The notes beneath the pieces were generated by a model. The model did not search any database. It was not told the origin of the DNA and saw nothing but the letters and a program-made list of their open reading frames with translations. This document shows positions 17,867 through 27,100 of a DNA stretch of 64,000 nt, one piece after another (positions within the stretch are counted from its first letter, which is position 1; each line of letters opens with the position of its first letter). The DNA is from Trichomonas vaginalis G3 (taxonomy: Eukaryota > Parabasalia > Trichomonadida > Trichomonadidae), in the NCBI RefSeq assembly GCF_026262505.1, contig NC_067207.1, forward strand, positions 9,516,082 through 9,580,081. The letters are read 5' to 3'. The translations under genes were made by a program, and so were the position numbers.

Positions 17867-18477
17867 TTTACTAAAACATATTTCAAGCAAAGTTTATATT
17901 CTGTTGAAAGTTTTGTATACTCGTTCGAATATTTATACTTAAACTCAACTCCTGGAGTACCTGGTATTTCAATGATGCGGATGTTACCTATTTTCATGAA
18001 TGGTGGCGTTTGACCACAGCATTCGATTTCAGGGTCGAGATAGTCAATGACACATTGTTTCCCTGTTATTCGTGAGATAACATTTTCAAGGTCCTCCTTT
18101 GTTAGAATTATTTGGTTCTTACTTATAAGATTTGTCAAAAGCTTCTTATCGTCTTTGAGTAAAATTGTTTGGTATAACTGAAGAAGGTAATGGTCTACGT
18201 TATCTGAAGGATTTGTTTGAACATTTGTGTAAGAGTTGTCGTTGGCTTCTCTTGAAAGAATTTGGTCCAGTGGTGGATACTCTAACTTAACATCTGATGT
18301 AGCGTTAGCGTTTGAAGCTGTGTTTAAATTCACGGATTTCAGCTCTGGTTCTGGCTCTTTCAAACACTCCGAACTATAATTCTTTATGACAATATTGTTT
18401 GTCGTTCGTGAGTCAACATTTGATGTTGGTTCAATTGGAACATTAACGGCACCAGCTAAGATGGATTTGCTTCTCAT
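17863..18477 (-). CDS. Unknown 204-residue protein
   Basis: The N-terminal half is Asn/Ser/Thr rich and probably disordered. The C-terminal half is folded: a helical segment (DHYLLQLYQTILLKDDKK), then ITGKQCVIDYLDPEIECCGQ and a beta-rich end (IGNIRIIEIPGTPGVEFKYK). It overlaps the converging gene by 4 bp and is head to head with the next one. The E copy is 56484-57098. A virion or assembly role is only inferred from its neighbours. Confidence 0.7.
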   Translation of the reverse strand: MRSKSILAGAVNVPIEPTSNVDSRTTNNIVIKNYSSECLKEPEPELKSVNLNTASNANATSDVKLEYPPLDQILSREANDNSYTNVQTNPSDNVDHYLLQLYQTILLKDDKKLLTNLISKNQIILTKEDLENVISRITGKQCVIDYLDPEIECCGQTPPFMKIGNIRIIEIPGTPGVEFKYKYSNEYTKLSTEYKLCLKYVLVN

Positions 18478-18502
18478 TTCATATAGAATAAAAACCTTTT
18501 AT

Positions 18503-18904
18503 ATGTATGAAATGAACAATATACTCGACAAAGGTTTGAATGTAAAGCTAACGAATGAAAATATTGTTGAATTCACTGAGACAGGTGCTGTGTATAAAGA
18601 TGTAGAACTACTGAACAAAAGAGCTAAGGGAAGAAGCAGGAACATGAACAAAGGGTGGAAGCCTCTAAAAATTTATGTCAATGATGGCTCAGGAGGTTCA
18701 AACATAAAGTATGCAGAAAGTTATAGAGTTTATGCTCTCAAAGGTGAAAAGCCTTCATTTAAGAACAGCTATTCTAACGCATATCCTCAAAAGCTAACGG
18801 ATGGGGAAGTGGATGATATGAATGACAGCAAAAATATTAACAGAAATGGCGACAGAGATGCATGGAATTTGTTTACCATCAGTCAATTGAAGGTTAAACT
18901 TTAA
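18503..18904 (+). CDS. Unknown 133-residue protein next to the ATPase
   Basis: Starts at 18503 or, three codons on, at 18512 (MNNILDKG). The open frame reaches further upstream but only across the divergent gene, so I exclude that part. The protein is beta-rich with a glycine stretch (VNDGSGGSNIKYAES) and a central run of basic residues (NKRAKGRSRNMNKGWK). Its 3' end overlaps the ATPase 3' end by 4 bp. Neighbouring genes are virion or packaging genes. No family recognised. Confidence 0.65.
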   Translation: MYEMNNILDKGLNVKLTNENIVEFTETGAVYKDVELLNKRAKGRSRNMNKGWKPLKIYVNDGSGGSNIKYAESYRVYALKGEKPSFKNSYSNAYPQKLTDGEVDDMNDSKNINRNGDRDAWNLFTISQLKVKL

Positions 18905-19788
18905 AACAATGTTGGTCGTTCCCATGGAATATTTTTGACTTTAATGGTATTAGTCATGATATGAATCTCAAGGTATGAACGAGGAGAGATGAGAGACTTA
19001 TATGCTTCCCAAATTTCTTCAAAAGGTAATGTTATACCTGACTGTTTCCAAATGAGTTCAATATCATAACGTGAGAAACCTTGAAAGATAACGAAGTCAG
19101 TTATGAGACGTTTTATGTTTAAAGCAAGGAAACGCCATGTTTGCATAAGTATTGCTACAGTTAAATGGTAATGTCTGACTTTAGTTATGATGTTAGCTAA
19201 TGGTGAGTCAGGCTTTGACACTAAACCTTTTCCGGCGAAGTCGTCACAAACGAGCAGAGTATTTGAAGGATACTTTTTGAAGGGGTATTTTGAAAGTTTT
19301 GACAGAATGTAGTTTGTCAGTCGTTTCATATCGTAAACTTCTGAGTACTGACGTAAGTGGTGTTTGTCAATAATTCTTTCCATCTCTTCTGAAGTCTTTT
19401 GCATTCCTGACTGTATAAATTCAACGATGGCATAATATTTTCTCTTACGTCGAATGTAACGTTGAAGAAATTCAATGAGTTCACTGTCTGGAACTTTAAC
19501 GACAGATGCTTGAACTTTACTCATGAATGTTTTCGCTGTTGAGTCCATAGAGTCTGAAGTTGCTGATATAATGATTTGGTCATAGTAAGAGTCGTTTCCT
19601 AAACGCTCTGTTATGAGTATATGACGAATGAGGTTGAATGTCTTACCTGAACCCATCTTTCCACAATAGAAATACACACCATTTGAACAGAACTCATAAT
19701 CTTTGCTGAAAGGAAGAATAAGAGAAGAGTTAAGTTTGTCTGTAGTTTCATTCATGTCTTCATCTACGTCATGTATTAAATGTTTCAT
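18901..19788 (-). CDS. atp: A32/FtsK-HerA-type packaging ATPase
   Basis: A 295-residue P-loop ATPase of the class that pumps viral DNA into preformed capsids. Walker A is GKMGSGKT (43-50); Walker B is NTLLVCDDF (176-184). A downstream segment (VAILMQTWRFLALNIKRL) matches the polar Gln motif and conserved Arg region of A32-like ATPases. It is head to head with the candidate penton gene across only 16 bp, so both use a shared bidirectional start region (TTTTATC on one strand, TTTTTAATGGAGATAAA on the other). The E copy at 55174 is broken. Confidence 0.92.
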   Translation of the reverse strand: MKHLIHDVDEDMNETTDKLNSSLILPFSKDYEFCSNGVYFYCGKMGSGKTFNLIRHILITERLGNDSYYDQIIISATSDSMDSTAKTFMSKVQASVVKVPDSELIEFLQRYIRRKRKYYAIVEFIQSGMQKTSEEMERIIDKHHLRQYSEVYDMKRLTNYILSKLSKYPFKKYPSNTLLVCDDFAGKGLVSKPDSPLANIITKVRHYHLTVAILMQTWRFLALNIKRLITDFVIFQGFSRYDIELIWKQSGITLPFEEIWEAYKSLISPRSYLEIHIMTNTIKVKNIPWERPTLF

Positions 19789-19804
19789 TTTATCTCCATT
19801 AAAA

Positions 19805-20686
19805 ATGCAAGTCAGAAATATTCAGAACATAGCACCGAGTCTAACTGACAAGAGTATAAAGATATACTATGAACATGTTATGATGAAACCAACCAAAATT
19901 CAAGAAAGTCAGTATACTTATGAATATCCAAGACACTGGGTAGAGTATGTAGGAGGTGAGAAAGCTATTGAAATAAGACAAGTTAGAAGTATTCCAGCAG
20001 GAAGAACAATATTATTGAAGAACTTTAATGTTTTGAGATATAATGATGAAACAAAGAAGCAAGATAGTTTTCCTGTTGCTGTGTATGTGAACTTAGATAC
20101 AGGAGATGACATGAAAGTTTTTAATACAAAGCTTCAAACGGTAGTGAGAGAACAACTTACTGCGGAAGGACATCCATTACCTTCAGAAGTTACCATAGCA
20201 TATAATTTTGAAACAAACTCAATAGATTTTAAAGTCGTCTCTGCAAAGAAGTCAGGATTTACATTTAATGAAGCAGATGTATATTCGAATGAAAACTTCA
20301 AAGCTATTGCATGGTTAGATAATGACGATTGCTTTAAGAAAATATTTAAATACAGTGACTCAACGATGTCAATAGATGACCTTCGTGGAATGTTACCATC
20401 GACGTTTACAGTAGAAGGTTCAGCAGGATTGCTTACAAGATTGTCAATTGGTGGTATTTGGTCTCGTGAGAACATTGTTATAAAATCCAGTATAAGTGAA
20501 TTTGCTGAAGAATCTATATTATGTCTTTCAAACTACATGTATTCACCGCCGAAGCATTATAGTATAACAAACTTTGTCAGTAAGTTTAACATAAGACTTG
20601 TCGAACCTTCTTCAATGAAAGATGTTGTGCTACCTAAAGACGGAAAGGATGGACTCATTATTGAGATGATTTTAATAGCATATTAA
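19805..20686 (+). CDS. Candidate penton/minor capsid protein
   Basis: A 293-residue beta-rich protein. The start at 19805 (MQVRNIQNI) follows TTTTATCTCCATTAAAA. The N-terminal strands (PRHWVEYVGGEKAIEIRQV) resemble those of the other minor virion gene (27965-28822). The sequence ends KDGLIIEMILIAY, a hydrophobic final strand. Position next to the packaging ATPase and before two small virion candidates fits a minor capsid gene of Polintons, but no diagnostic motif proves it. Its stop codon is immediately followed by the next ATG. The E copy is open (54276-55157). Confidence 0.65.
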   Translation: MQVRNIQNIAPSLTDKSIKIYYEHVMMKPTKIQESQYTYEYPRHWVEYVGGEKAIEIRQVRSIPAGRTILLKNFNVLRYNDETKKQDSFPVAVYVNLDTGDDMKVFNTKLQTVVREQLTAEGHPLPSEVTIAYNFETNSIDFKVVSAKKSGFTFNEADVYSNENFKAIAWLDNDDCFKKIFKYSDSTMSIDDLRGMLPSTFTVEGSAGLLTRLSIGGIWSRENIVIKSSISEFAEESILCLSNYMYSPPKHYSITNFVSKFNIRLVEPSSMKDVVLPKDGKDGLIIEMILIAY

Positions 20687-20911
20687 ATGAGCTTATTCTT
20701 AAAGGTCGTTCATGATGAAATAACTGTTGTAGAAGATGTTAGCAATTGTTCAGACATTTTGAAGCGTATAGATGATATAAGAAAGAAGTTAAATAGACCG
20801 CAAAGCGGTGAGGGCGAAGCACGTGAGAATGTTTATGTTTCATTGACTTTCTCCAGTAACGAGAACTTTTATGAGATAATATTGAAGAGAGATGATTTTA
20901 ATATGGGGTAA
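20687..20911 (+). CDS. Small unknown protein with palindromic insert
   Basis: A 74-residue protein that starts directly after the stop codon of the previous gene (TTAAATG) and ends directly before the next ATG. The segment ISNC/VSNCSDILKRIDDIRKK is helical. Relative to the 65-residue E copy it has nine extra residues (RPQSGEGEA region) produced by a 27-bp double hairpin. No family recognised. Confidence 0.7.
   Translation: MSLFLKVVHDEITVVEDVSNCSDILKRIDDIRKKLNRPQSGEGEARENVYVSLTFSSNENFYEIILKRDDFNMG
20797..20823 (+). repeat. 27-bp in-frame double-hairpin insert
   Basis: ACCGCAAAGCGGT, GA, then GGGCGAAGCAC. Alignment with the E copy shows a net difference of 27 bp at this point with the reading frame kept. 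Confidence 0.8.
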
Positions 20912-21439
20912 ATGGTAGCTTGGGCAGCTTTAGGCGCAATGGGAACAAAAGCATTAGCATTTGGAGCAAAAGCACTTGGAGCTTATGACGCAGTAAATAA
21001 AATGAGTGGAGGAAGAGTTTCAAAGACATTAGATGCAAATAAAGGAAAGATTGGAGGCTGGGTTGCAAAGAAGTTAAGATTAAATAAAATAGGGCTCATA
21101 AATAAAGCATCCAATTTGGTTGCGACTGAGTCAGAAAATGCTTTAGGAAAGGACGATGAGTTTGCAAAACACGCAAAAGACTTTAATGACCAGATGAAAG
21201 GTGAAACAATGCATTTAAATAGAGTCGATGGAACTAAAGAAAATGTTTCTTCTCCACCAGTAGTTCTTCCGTATGGTCCCTATGGAATGTATGGAAACCC
21301 TTACGAAAGACCATTTGACCCATTGACTGGTGGAAGTAACTGGTATCATTACGGACGAAGAAGAAAGACAGTCAAGTTGGAGACAGACGTGAAGAAAGCA
21401 ACTAAAAAGAAACCAAGGAAGAGAGTTATAAAGCAATGA
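20912..21439 (+). CDS. Gly/Ala-rich protein with basic tail (core/minor virion candidate)
   Basis: A 175-residue protein. Residues 1-30 form a Gly/Ala-rich hydrophobic helix (MVAWAALGAMGTKALAFGAK); the middle is helical; a Pro/Tyr/Gly-rich stretch follows (PYGPYGMYGNPYERPFD); the end is Arg/Lys rich (GRRRKTVKLETDVKKATKKK). A hydrophobic helix plus a basic tail is reminiscent of adenovirus pVI or core proteins (analogy only). It directly abuts the terminal repeat. The E copy is 53562-54077. Confidence 0.72.
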   Translation: MVAWAALGAMGTKALAFGAKALGAYDAVNKMSGGRVSKTLDANKGKIGGWVAKKLRLNKIGLINKASNLVATESENALGKDDEFAKHAKDFNDQMKGETMHLNRVDGTKENVSSPPVVLPYGPYGMYGNPYERPFDPLTGGSNWYHYGRRRKTVKLETDVKKATKKKPRKRVIKQ

Positions 21440-21448
21440 ATTCAACAG

Positions 21449-21494
21449 GGTGAAAAAACAGGTGAAAAAAGAGGTGAGATCTCACCACTTCACC
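21449..21494 (+). promoter_or_regulatory. 46-bp AGATCT-core site, GGTGA version
   Basis: GGTGAAAAAACA, GGTGAAAAAAGA, palindrome GGTGAGATCTCACC (21473-21486), then ACTTCACC; mirror copy of the site at 485-530. Confidence 0.6.
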
Positions 21495-21590
21495 TAAATT
21501 TAAATGGATGTTTTCATACGTGTGAGGGTGGTGATATCATTAATTTTTAAGTTTATTTTTAAGTTTACTGAAATTTTTTATTTGGATGTA

Positions 21591-21874
21591 ATGACAGAAC
21601 AAAAGCAACTCATTCGAATTCCACAGTATAACAAACATACATTTAAACATTTATTCTTCCTTCCTGAGCATAACATGTTCTTTCAAATACATCCGAGACC
21701 AGTTGACTTTTCATTGACTGTGTATAAAGATAGAAATAGTTATATCATTAAACCATATGATGACGAAGGTAAGTTATGTAATTGTACGTTAAGAAGTTAG
21801 AGAAAGTTTATGGCTTCAAGTATGACTACAATAGGGTTAACACTGATGATGAAGATATTGAGGAAAATTTATGA
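21591..21874 (+). pseudogene. Right-TIR copy of the TIR gene (broken)
   Basis: Second copy of the gene at 104-388, from the other terminal repeat. It is nearly identical and looks broken once, so the two terminal repeats have begun to diverge after insertion. Confidence 0.75.
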
Positions 21875-22041
21875 GAACATTAGTGAAGTCGTTAGTGAGA
21901 ACGATAGTGAGAACGTTTATTTTTTACATTAGTGAGTTCGTTAGTGAAGTGGTTGGCGGCTTTGTAAATATTTAAGATTAAATTAGTTTTTGCGTTCATG
22001 TTGTAAAATATACGTTAACGGTTTTGTAAAGTGTCAAATTC

Positions 22042-22090
22042 ACAAGTATTGGGTATGGTGGAACGCAGTGCCACCATACCCAAGACTTGT
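22042..22090. other. Terminal hairpin of Maverick A
   Basis: Arms ACAAGTATTGGGTATGGTGG and CCACCATACCCAAGACTTGT enclose the nine-base loop AACGCAGTG. It ends 9 bp from the element terminus. Every Maverick end in the window has a hairpin here with the same loop core but another stem. Confidence 0.85.
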
Positions 22091-22099
22091 ATACTAACT

Positions 22100-22837
22100 A
22101 CTCATTCGTTCTGTCAAAGACGACATGTACCAAATGCAAAGTATAATGAACGCTCTTCGTTCTACAAAGCAAGCATATCATTGGTTTGAAAACCAACAGA
22201 CAAAAGAACTTTTAGAAGAATTTCCTCATATGTTTGCTACCCTCGGAAAACCGAGGGAAGAGATTCCGTACGAAAATCGCAAGAATTTGGCTCCGGGTTT
22301 GAAAGGATATTATATTCATAGACTTTTAGTAAATGCTGTAGCAATGTGGGCTTCACCTCGTTATGCTTGTTATATTTTCATGATGTTAGATGAACTATAT
22401 AAAGCAGAACGTGGAGAGATGGAAAAGAAACTTCAAGCAAAAGATGAAGTCATTGAATCCAAAGACAAAGCATACAGAAAAGAATACCACGTTCAGTACC
22501 AAAAGGAAAGGAAAAAGCTATAAGTATATGATTTACGCTGAAGAGATGGAGAAAGGAAGAAGATAAAGATATGATTATGTTGCATTTAGTCAGAAGAAAC
22601 AACAAGAGCTTTTACGACTTAGCTAAAATATATAAATCTGACAGAAACTGGTTCTATCGTGAAAACTTACCGATTTCAATGACACCGAATGAGCAAATAA
22701 AGGAAATTGTCAAAAATACTCTTCCTCAAACACACTATGACATCAAAGGTTGCACAATACTTACATTCAAAGAAGACTTACCATTACTGAAGGAAAAAAT
22801 AACAGAATATTTCGATAACTTCAAAGAGGAAGAATGA
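22100..22837 (+). pseudogene. KilA-N gene of B, interrupted by Maverick A
   Basis: Homologue of 9230-10075 lacking the first part, which should lie on the other side of A. The junction is precise: the terminus ACT is followed by ACTCATTCGTT, matching the interior of the intact gene. The rest carries the MWASPRYACYIFMM segment and the C-terminal WFYRENLPISMTPN domain. Broken, about two breaks besides the insertion. Confidence 0.85.
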
Positions 22838-22910
22838 AAAAATATCGTAAGTTTATTTTGTTTTTACCATTTAATTGTTTCCATAAACGCTCCATGTCGA
22901 ACATAATTGA

Positions 22911-23474
22911 CGAAGTGCAAATCTTCACTTCGTCACTCATAACACAAAAATAGTGTATTTTAAACGAAGTGCAAATCTTCACTTCGTCACTCATAACACA
23001 AAAATAGTGTATTTTAAACGAAGTGCAAATCTTCACTTCGTCACTCATAACACAAAAATAGTGTATTTTAAACGAAGTGCAAATCTTCACTTCGTCACTC
23101 ATAACACAAAAATAGTGTATTTTAAACGAAGTGCAAATCTTCACTTCGTCACTCATAACACAAAAATAGTGTATTTTAAACGAAGTGCAAATCTTCACTT
23201 CGTCACTCATAACACAAAAATAGTGTATTTTAAACGAAGTGCAAATCTTCACTTCGTCACTCATAACACAAAAATAGTGTATTTTAAACGAAGTGCAAAT
23301 CTTCACTTCGTCACTCATAACACAAAAATAGTGTATTTTAAACGAAGTGCAAATCTTCACTTCGTCACTCATAACACAAAAATAGTGTATTTTAAACGAA
23401 GTGCAAATCTTCACTTCGTCACTCATAACACAAAAATAGTGTATTTTAAACGAAGTGCAAATCTTCACTTCGTC
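22911..23474 (+). repeat. 54-bp tandem array, ten full units
   Basis: Each unit contains the hairpin CGAAGTG-CAAATCTT-CACTTCG and an AT-rich stretch ACACAAAAATAGTGT. Units are essentially identical, so the array is recent. It is bordered on both sides by a direct repeat of about 30 bp (TTTATTTTGTTTTTACCATT at 22853 and again at 23480). As 54 is divisible by three, both strands are open across the array; I regard those frames as by-products. It fills the slot held in A by the 71-residue gene. Confidence 0.93.
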
Positions 23475-23547
23475 AAGTTTATTTTGTTTTTACCATTTAA
23501 TTGTTGTAAAATGTCGATATGAAGACTAACCAAAAATATATTTTTGC

Positions 23548-24018
23548 TTAAATAGCTTCAGGGTCAATTTCTTCAACCATTTCACTTCCTTCGTCAATGT
23601 CAATAGAAGCTTCTTCAACCTTTGGTAGGATTTTATGGAGTGTATCTTTATTCGTTATCATCCTCAGAGATGAAGGATAATATTTAACGACATTTTCTCC
23701 TTTCTTGAATTCTTTCTGCTGCGTTAAATCTAAAACAATGCTGAAAAATTCAACGTTAGAGTTCTTCATAATCGTATAATGAGAATCTTTAATATTTACA
23801 TATATTCCTTTATGTTTAAGTAATACTGCTATTTCATGTGGTGTGTAACGTTTTCTGTCAATAACGATAGCATATGGTTTAACAAACGATGTATATAATC
23901 CTTTCACAGACTTTTTATTGAATATAACGTTCACATTTATCGCGTTACTGAACTCATTCTTGATGGCAGTAGCGAGAGCATTGTATGAAAAGAACTTGTA
24001 ATCTTGCATGTGTTTCAT
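23548..24018 (-). CDS. Conserved unknown protein divergent from polymerase (B copy)
   Basis: A 156-residue homologue of 8469-8942. Both ends are nearly identical (MKHMQDYKFFSYNALATAIK and the acidic IDIDEGSEMVEEID tail), whereas the middle differs at many residues (VKGLYTSFVKPYAIVIDRKR). Such a mosaic pattern is unlike the rest of the A/B comparison and suggests recombination with a third lineage. Confidence 0.75.
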   Translation of the reverse strand: MKHMQDYKFFSYNALATAIKNEFSNAINVNVIFNKKSVKGLYTSFVKPYAIVIDRKRYTPHEIAVLLKHKGIYVNIKDSHYTIMKNSNVEFFSIVLDLTQQKEFKKGENVVKYYPSSLRMITNKDTLHKILPKVEEASIDIDEGSEMVEEIDPEAI

Positions 24019-24106
24019 TATAATAAAAAGTTTGAAATATTTTAAAACTAACCTTAAAAAATCTAAGCTAATTTTTTCTAAGAAATTTTTTTATTTCCTA
24101 CTAAAG

Positions 24107-27100
24107 ATGTATCGGAAGTTGTCTAAGTTAGAACACTCGGAAATAAAACAACTTCTTACAGAAGCTAACATAGAAGTAGCAAAGCATTACGCAACAAACA
24201 AAAAAGCACTCGCTGACTTCATTAAAGACTACAATGGTGCAATAAGTTATGATAGAATTCATGAGTTCATAAAGCCGCAACGCGGCGAGGACGAAGTCCA
24301 TGTAAGAGCATTTCCTTTAAATGACGTTGCTATTGACTTATATCATAGACGTTCAGTACCACATGAAGTAAGAAGAGAAATGTTTGATATAACAAATGCG
24401 AACGTTGGTGAAACAAGAAGAAGAGACGACACACTGAAACAACAGAGAAGAGAGATGTTTAAAAGTGCTATAGAACAAGTTCGCAAAGCTAACGATGTCA
24501 TTCGTTCCATTGACGACAAACCAAAAGAAGGTGAGAGATGGTTAAAGAAAGATGAAGAGAATAGGAAGAGAAATGTGAAGTCAGGCAATAGACTCATTGA
24601 CTTTAACATCGAAGCTTTAGATGAACCAAACAGAGACTACTTACACAAACATTTCGGTAAGGTTTTCATGAGACTCTTAGAGAAGATTAAAATAAACTCC
24701 CAACAAAGATGGATGGTATGTTATAAACTTGGTGGAAAGTATGAATGTTCTACGTTAAACCTCAATAATATTGGAACATTACTACATCAGCTCTTGAAGG
24801 AGAACTTTATATCAGAGATAGAAGCAAATGCTGCAGGTATTTTTGAAATGCACTATGACTTCTTCTTGACAAACATAAAGAATCTTACTGAAATAAAGAT
24901 GTATGATTTAACAGAATATGAAGGCTTAACGATGTCAGATGTAAAGAAAGGCAAACCAAAAAAGAGACCATATAGAGATGAAAGCACACTGACAAATGAC
25001 CAGAAAGCCATTTTGGAAGCTCTTAAGCAAACAGGAAACCCAGCACTTATAGAAAGCTTTTGGAAAGATAATGGTGAAAAGAAGTTTTATAAGAAGAGAA
25101 GCGGTCAGTTCTGGAAGTATCTTTGCACATTACCTATAAATCTTGAACGCTACCAAATCTTCAATGAACTGAACAAAAGAACTGCAACACTTATGACAGA
25201 AGATAACTGCTTCGTTTATGCTTGCATTCAGGCTGGAGTAAATGAAGAAACTATTGACCACATGAGAGAAGTCATTCGTGTTAGAGACTTTCCTCAAAGT
25301 AAAGTACAAGAAATTTCTGACGCAACAGGTATAGCATTTAATGTTACCATTGGTTACTTCAATGACTCAAGACATAATGAAATAAAGAGATACATACCAA
25401 AAGAATGTGAAACTGTTCGAACTATTGACTTACTTCTTGTTGAAGACCACTACATGTTAAATGAAAGACTTCCAATGACAACATATTTCATTCGAAACTA
25501 TAAAGAAATTCTCAAAGCTTGTGGTGGAATGAACATTGAGAAACAGATGAAAATATATACAATGAGAGATGGTAAATACATTGTTCGCATGGATAGAACT
25601 ACACCGTTATGGGATGTTATGAAAACATTGTGGGAGTGCAAATATTTCGAACCTATTTCTTATGGAGAACTTTTCACATATACGACTGACTTATATAAAC
25701 AGAACCTTGCACCATTTAAAGATTTGACATATGCTCCAAAGTATTGTGTACAACTGAAGAAGAAAGCCGAGTCAAAAGAAGTAAATAAAAATAAGTGCAA
25801 GTTCATTCCTGAGCACGTTTTCTTTGCTGACTTTGAGTGTAGTACCGATGGCTTTCATAAAGCTTTTAACATATGTTACGACAGTGAAGATGGTTCAGTG
25901 AGTGAAAGCATTTGGGGTCAGAACTGTGCAACAGAATTTTTGGAACGACTTCCTGACAAGAGTTTAATATATTTCCATAACCTCAGCTATGATATAAACT
26001 TCATCTTAAGACACATGACAGAAGTGAAAGGAACTCCCATCATTAAAGGTTCACGAACAATGCAAATAACTGGCTTATATAAAGGAAGGGCACTTATTAT
26101 AAAAGACTCTTACAGTGTTATAAATAAGAAACTTAAACTATTTCCTGCTATGTTTAACTTACAAACAGGACCGAAAGAAGTATTTCCATATAACTACTAC
26201 AGCAGTACTTTGTTAGCAAATGACAACAGAATTGGTGTCATTTCTAAGCTTGTAAGTTTATCCGGATGCAGATACATTCATGAAAAACATAGATTCCATC
26301 AAAGGTTGCAGAATAGATGAAAACCATTTCGACTTAGAAAAATATAGCACATTTTACTGCAAACAAGATGTAAGAATTTTAAGAGAAGGTTTTGTAAAGT
26401 TCCGCAATGACTTATTGAAAGAGTTTGATTTAAACGTATATGACTACGTTAGTATTTGTTCTATTGCTAACAAATTGTTTGAGAACAGAGTGTACTTCCC
26501 GAATGGAAATTTATATGACCTCTCAAATAAACCAAGAGAATTTATTTCACGCTGTATTCAAGGTGGAAGATGTATGCTGTCAGATAACATGAAACAAAAG
26601 AGCGAAAAGAAACTCATTGCTGACTTCGATGCTGTTTCATTATATCCCTCAGCTATCGCGAGACTTTATACTTTAGAAGGAATTCCAAAAGTATTGAAGG
26701 ATGAGATGTTAAGCACAGAGTATCTCATGAGACATTTATTCGATGACGACCAAAAGGAACCCATTGGTGAAAAGTTTATGTCCGGCTTCTTTGTTCTCAT
26801 TAAGATAACAGAGATTGGAATACATAGACACTTTCCTTTAATAGTTTGTGACCCTGAACTAAATCCAGAACTTAACGTTCCCAGAAGTTCAAACACTTGC
26901 TGTTTAATGTATGTTGACCATATAACATTACAAGACCTCATAAAATATCAAGGTGTCAAATGTGAAGTGTTGCAAGGATACTATTACGATGGAAACAGAG
27001 ATATTAGAATAAGAGATGAAGTAAAGAAGTTGTTTGAGTTAAGGTTAAAGTATAAGAAAGAAGGAAATCCTTTGCAAGAAAATATAAAGCTCATTCTGAA

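Larger units (their letters stand above)
1..22099. mobile_element. Maverick/Polinton element A (nearly complete)
   Basis: Large self-synthesising transposon of the Maverick/Polinton family. It is bounded by long terminal inverted repeats (1-565 and 21416-22099); comparison of the two ends puts the left terminus about 125 bp outside the window. The right terminus ends in ACT, giving the AG...CT ends typical of Polintons. It holds polymerase B, integrase, packaging ATPase, major capsid protein, minor virion proteins and a fibre. The sequence right of 22099 resumes inside a KilA-N gene homologous to A's own 9230-10075 gene, so A is inserted into another Maverick (B). Three or four genes look broken; most are open. 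It looks young: its capsid protein differs from that of B at about five of 524 residues. Confidence 0.93.
21416..22099 (-). repeat. Right terminal inverted repeat of Maverick A
   Basis: Full-length terminus of about 684 bp, reverse complement of 1-565 and beyond. Contents from inside out: AGATCT-core site, TIR gene copy, AT-rich block with ACTAACG-type short repeats, conserved TTTTGTAAAGTGTCAAA, terminal hairpin (22042-22090) and the end GTATACTAACT. Confidence 0.92.

Noticed and set aside
22911-23474. CRISPR array
   Set aside because: The units are contiguous copies with no unique spacers, no cas-like genes, and the setting is eukaryotic.
22821-23522. Long open frames on both strands across the 54-bp array (about 190-215 residues)
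   Set aside because: They arise because the unit length is a multiple of three without stops; no start context and a pure 18-residue repeat on either strand.
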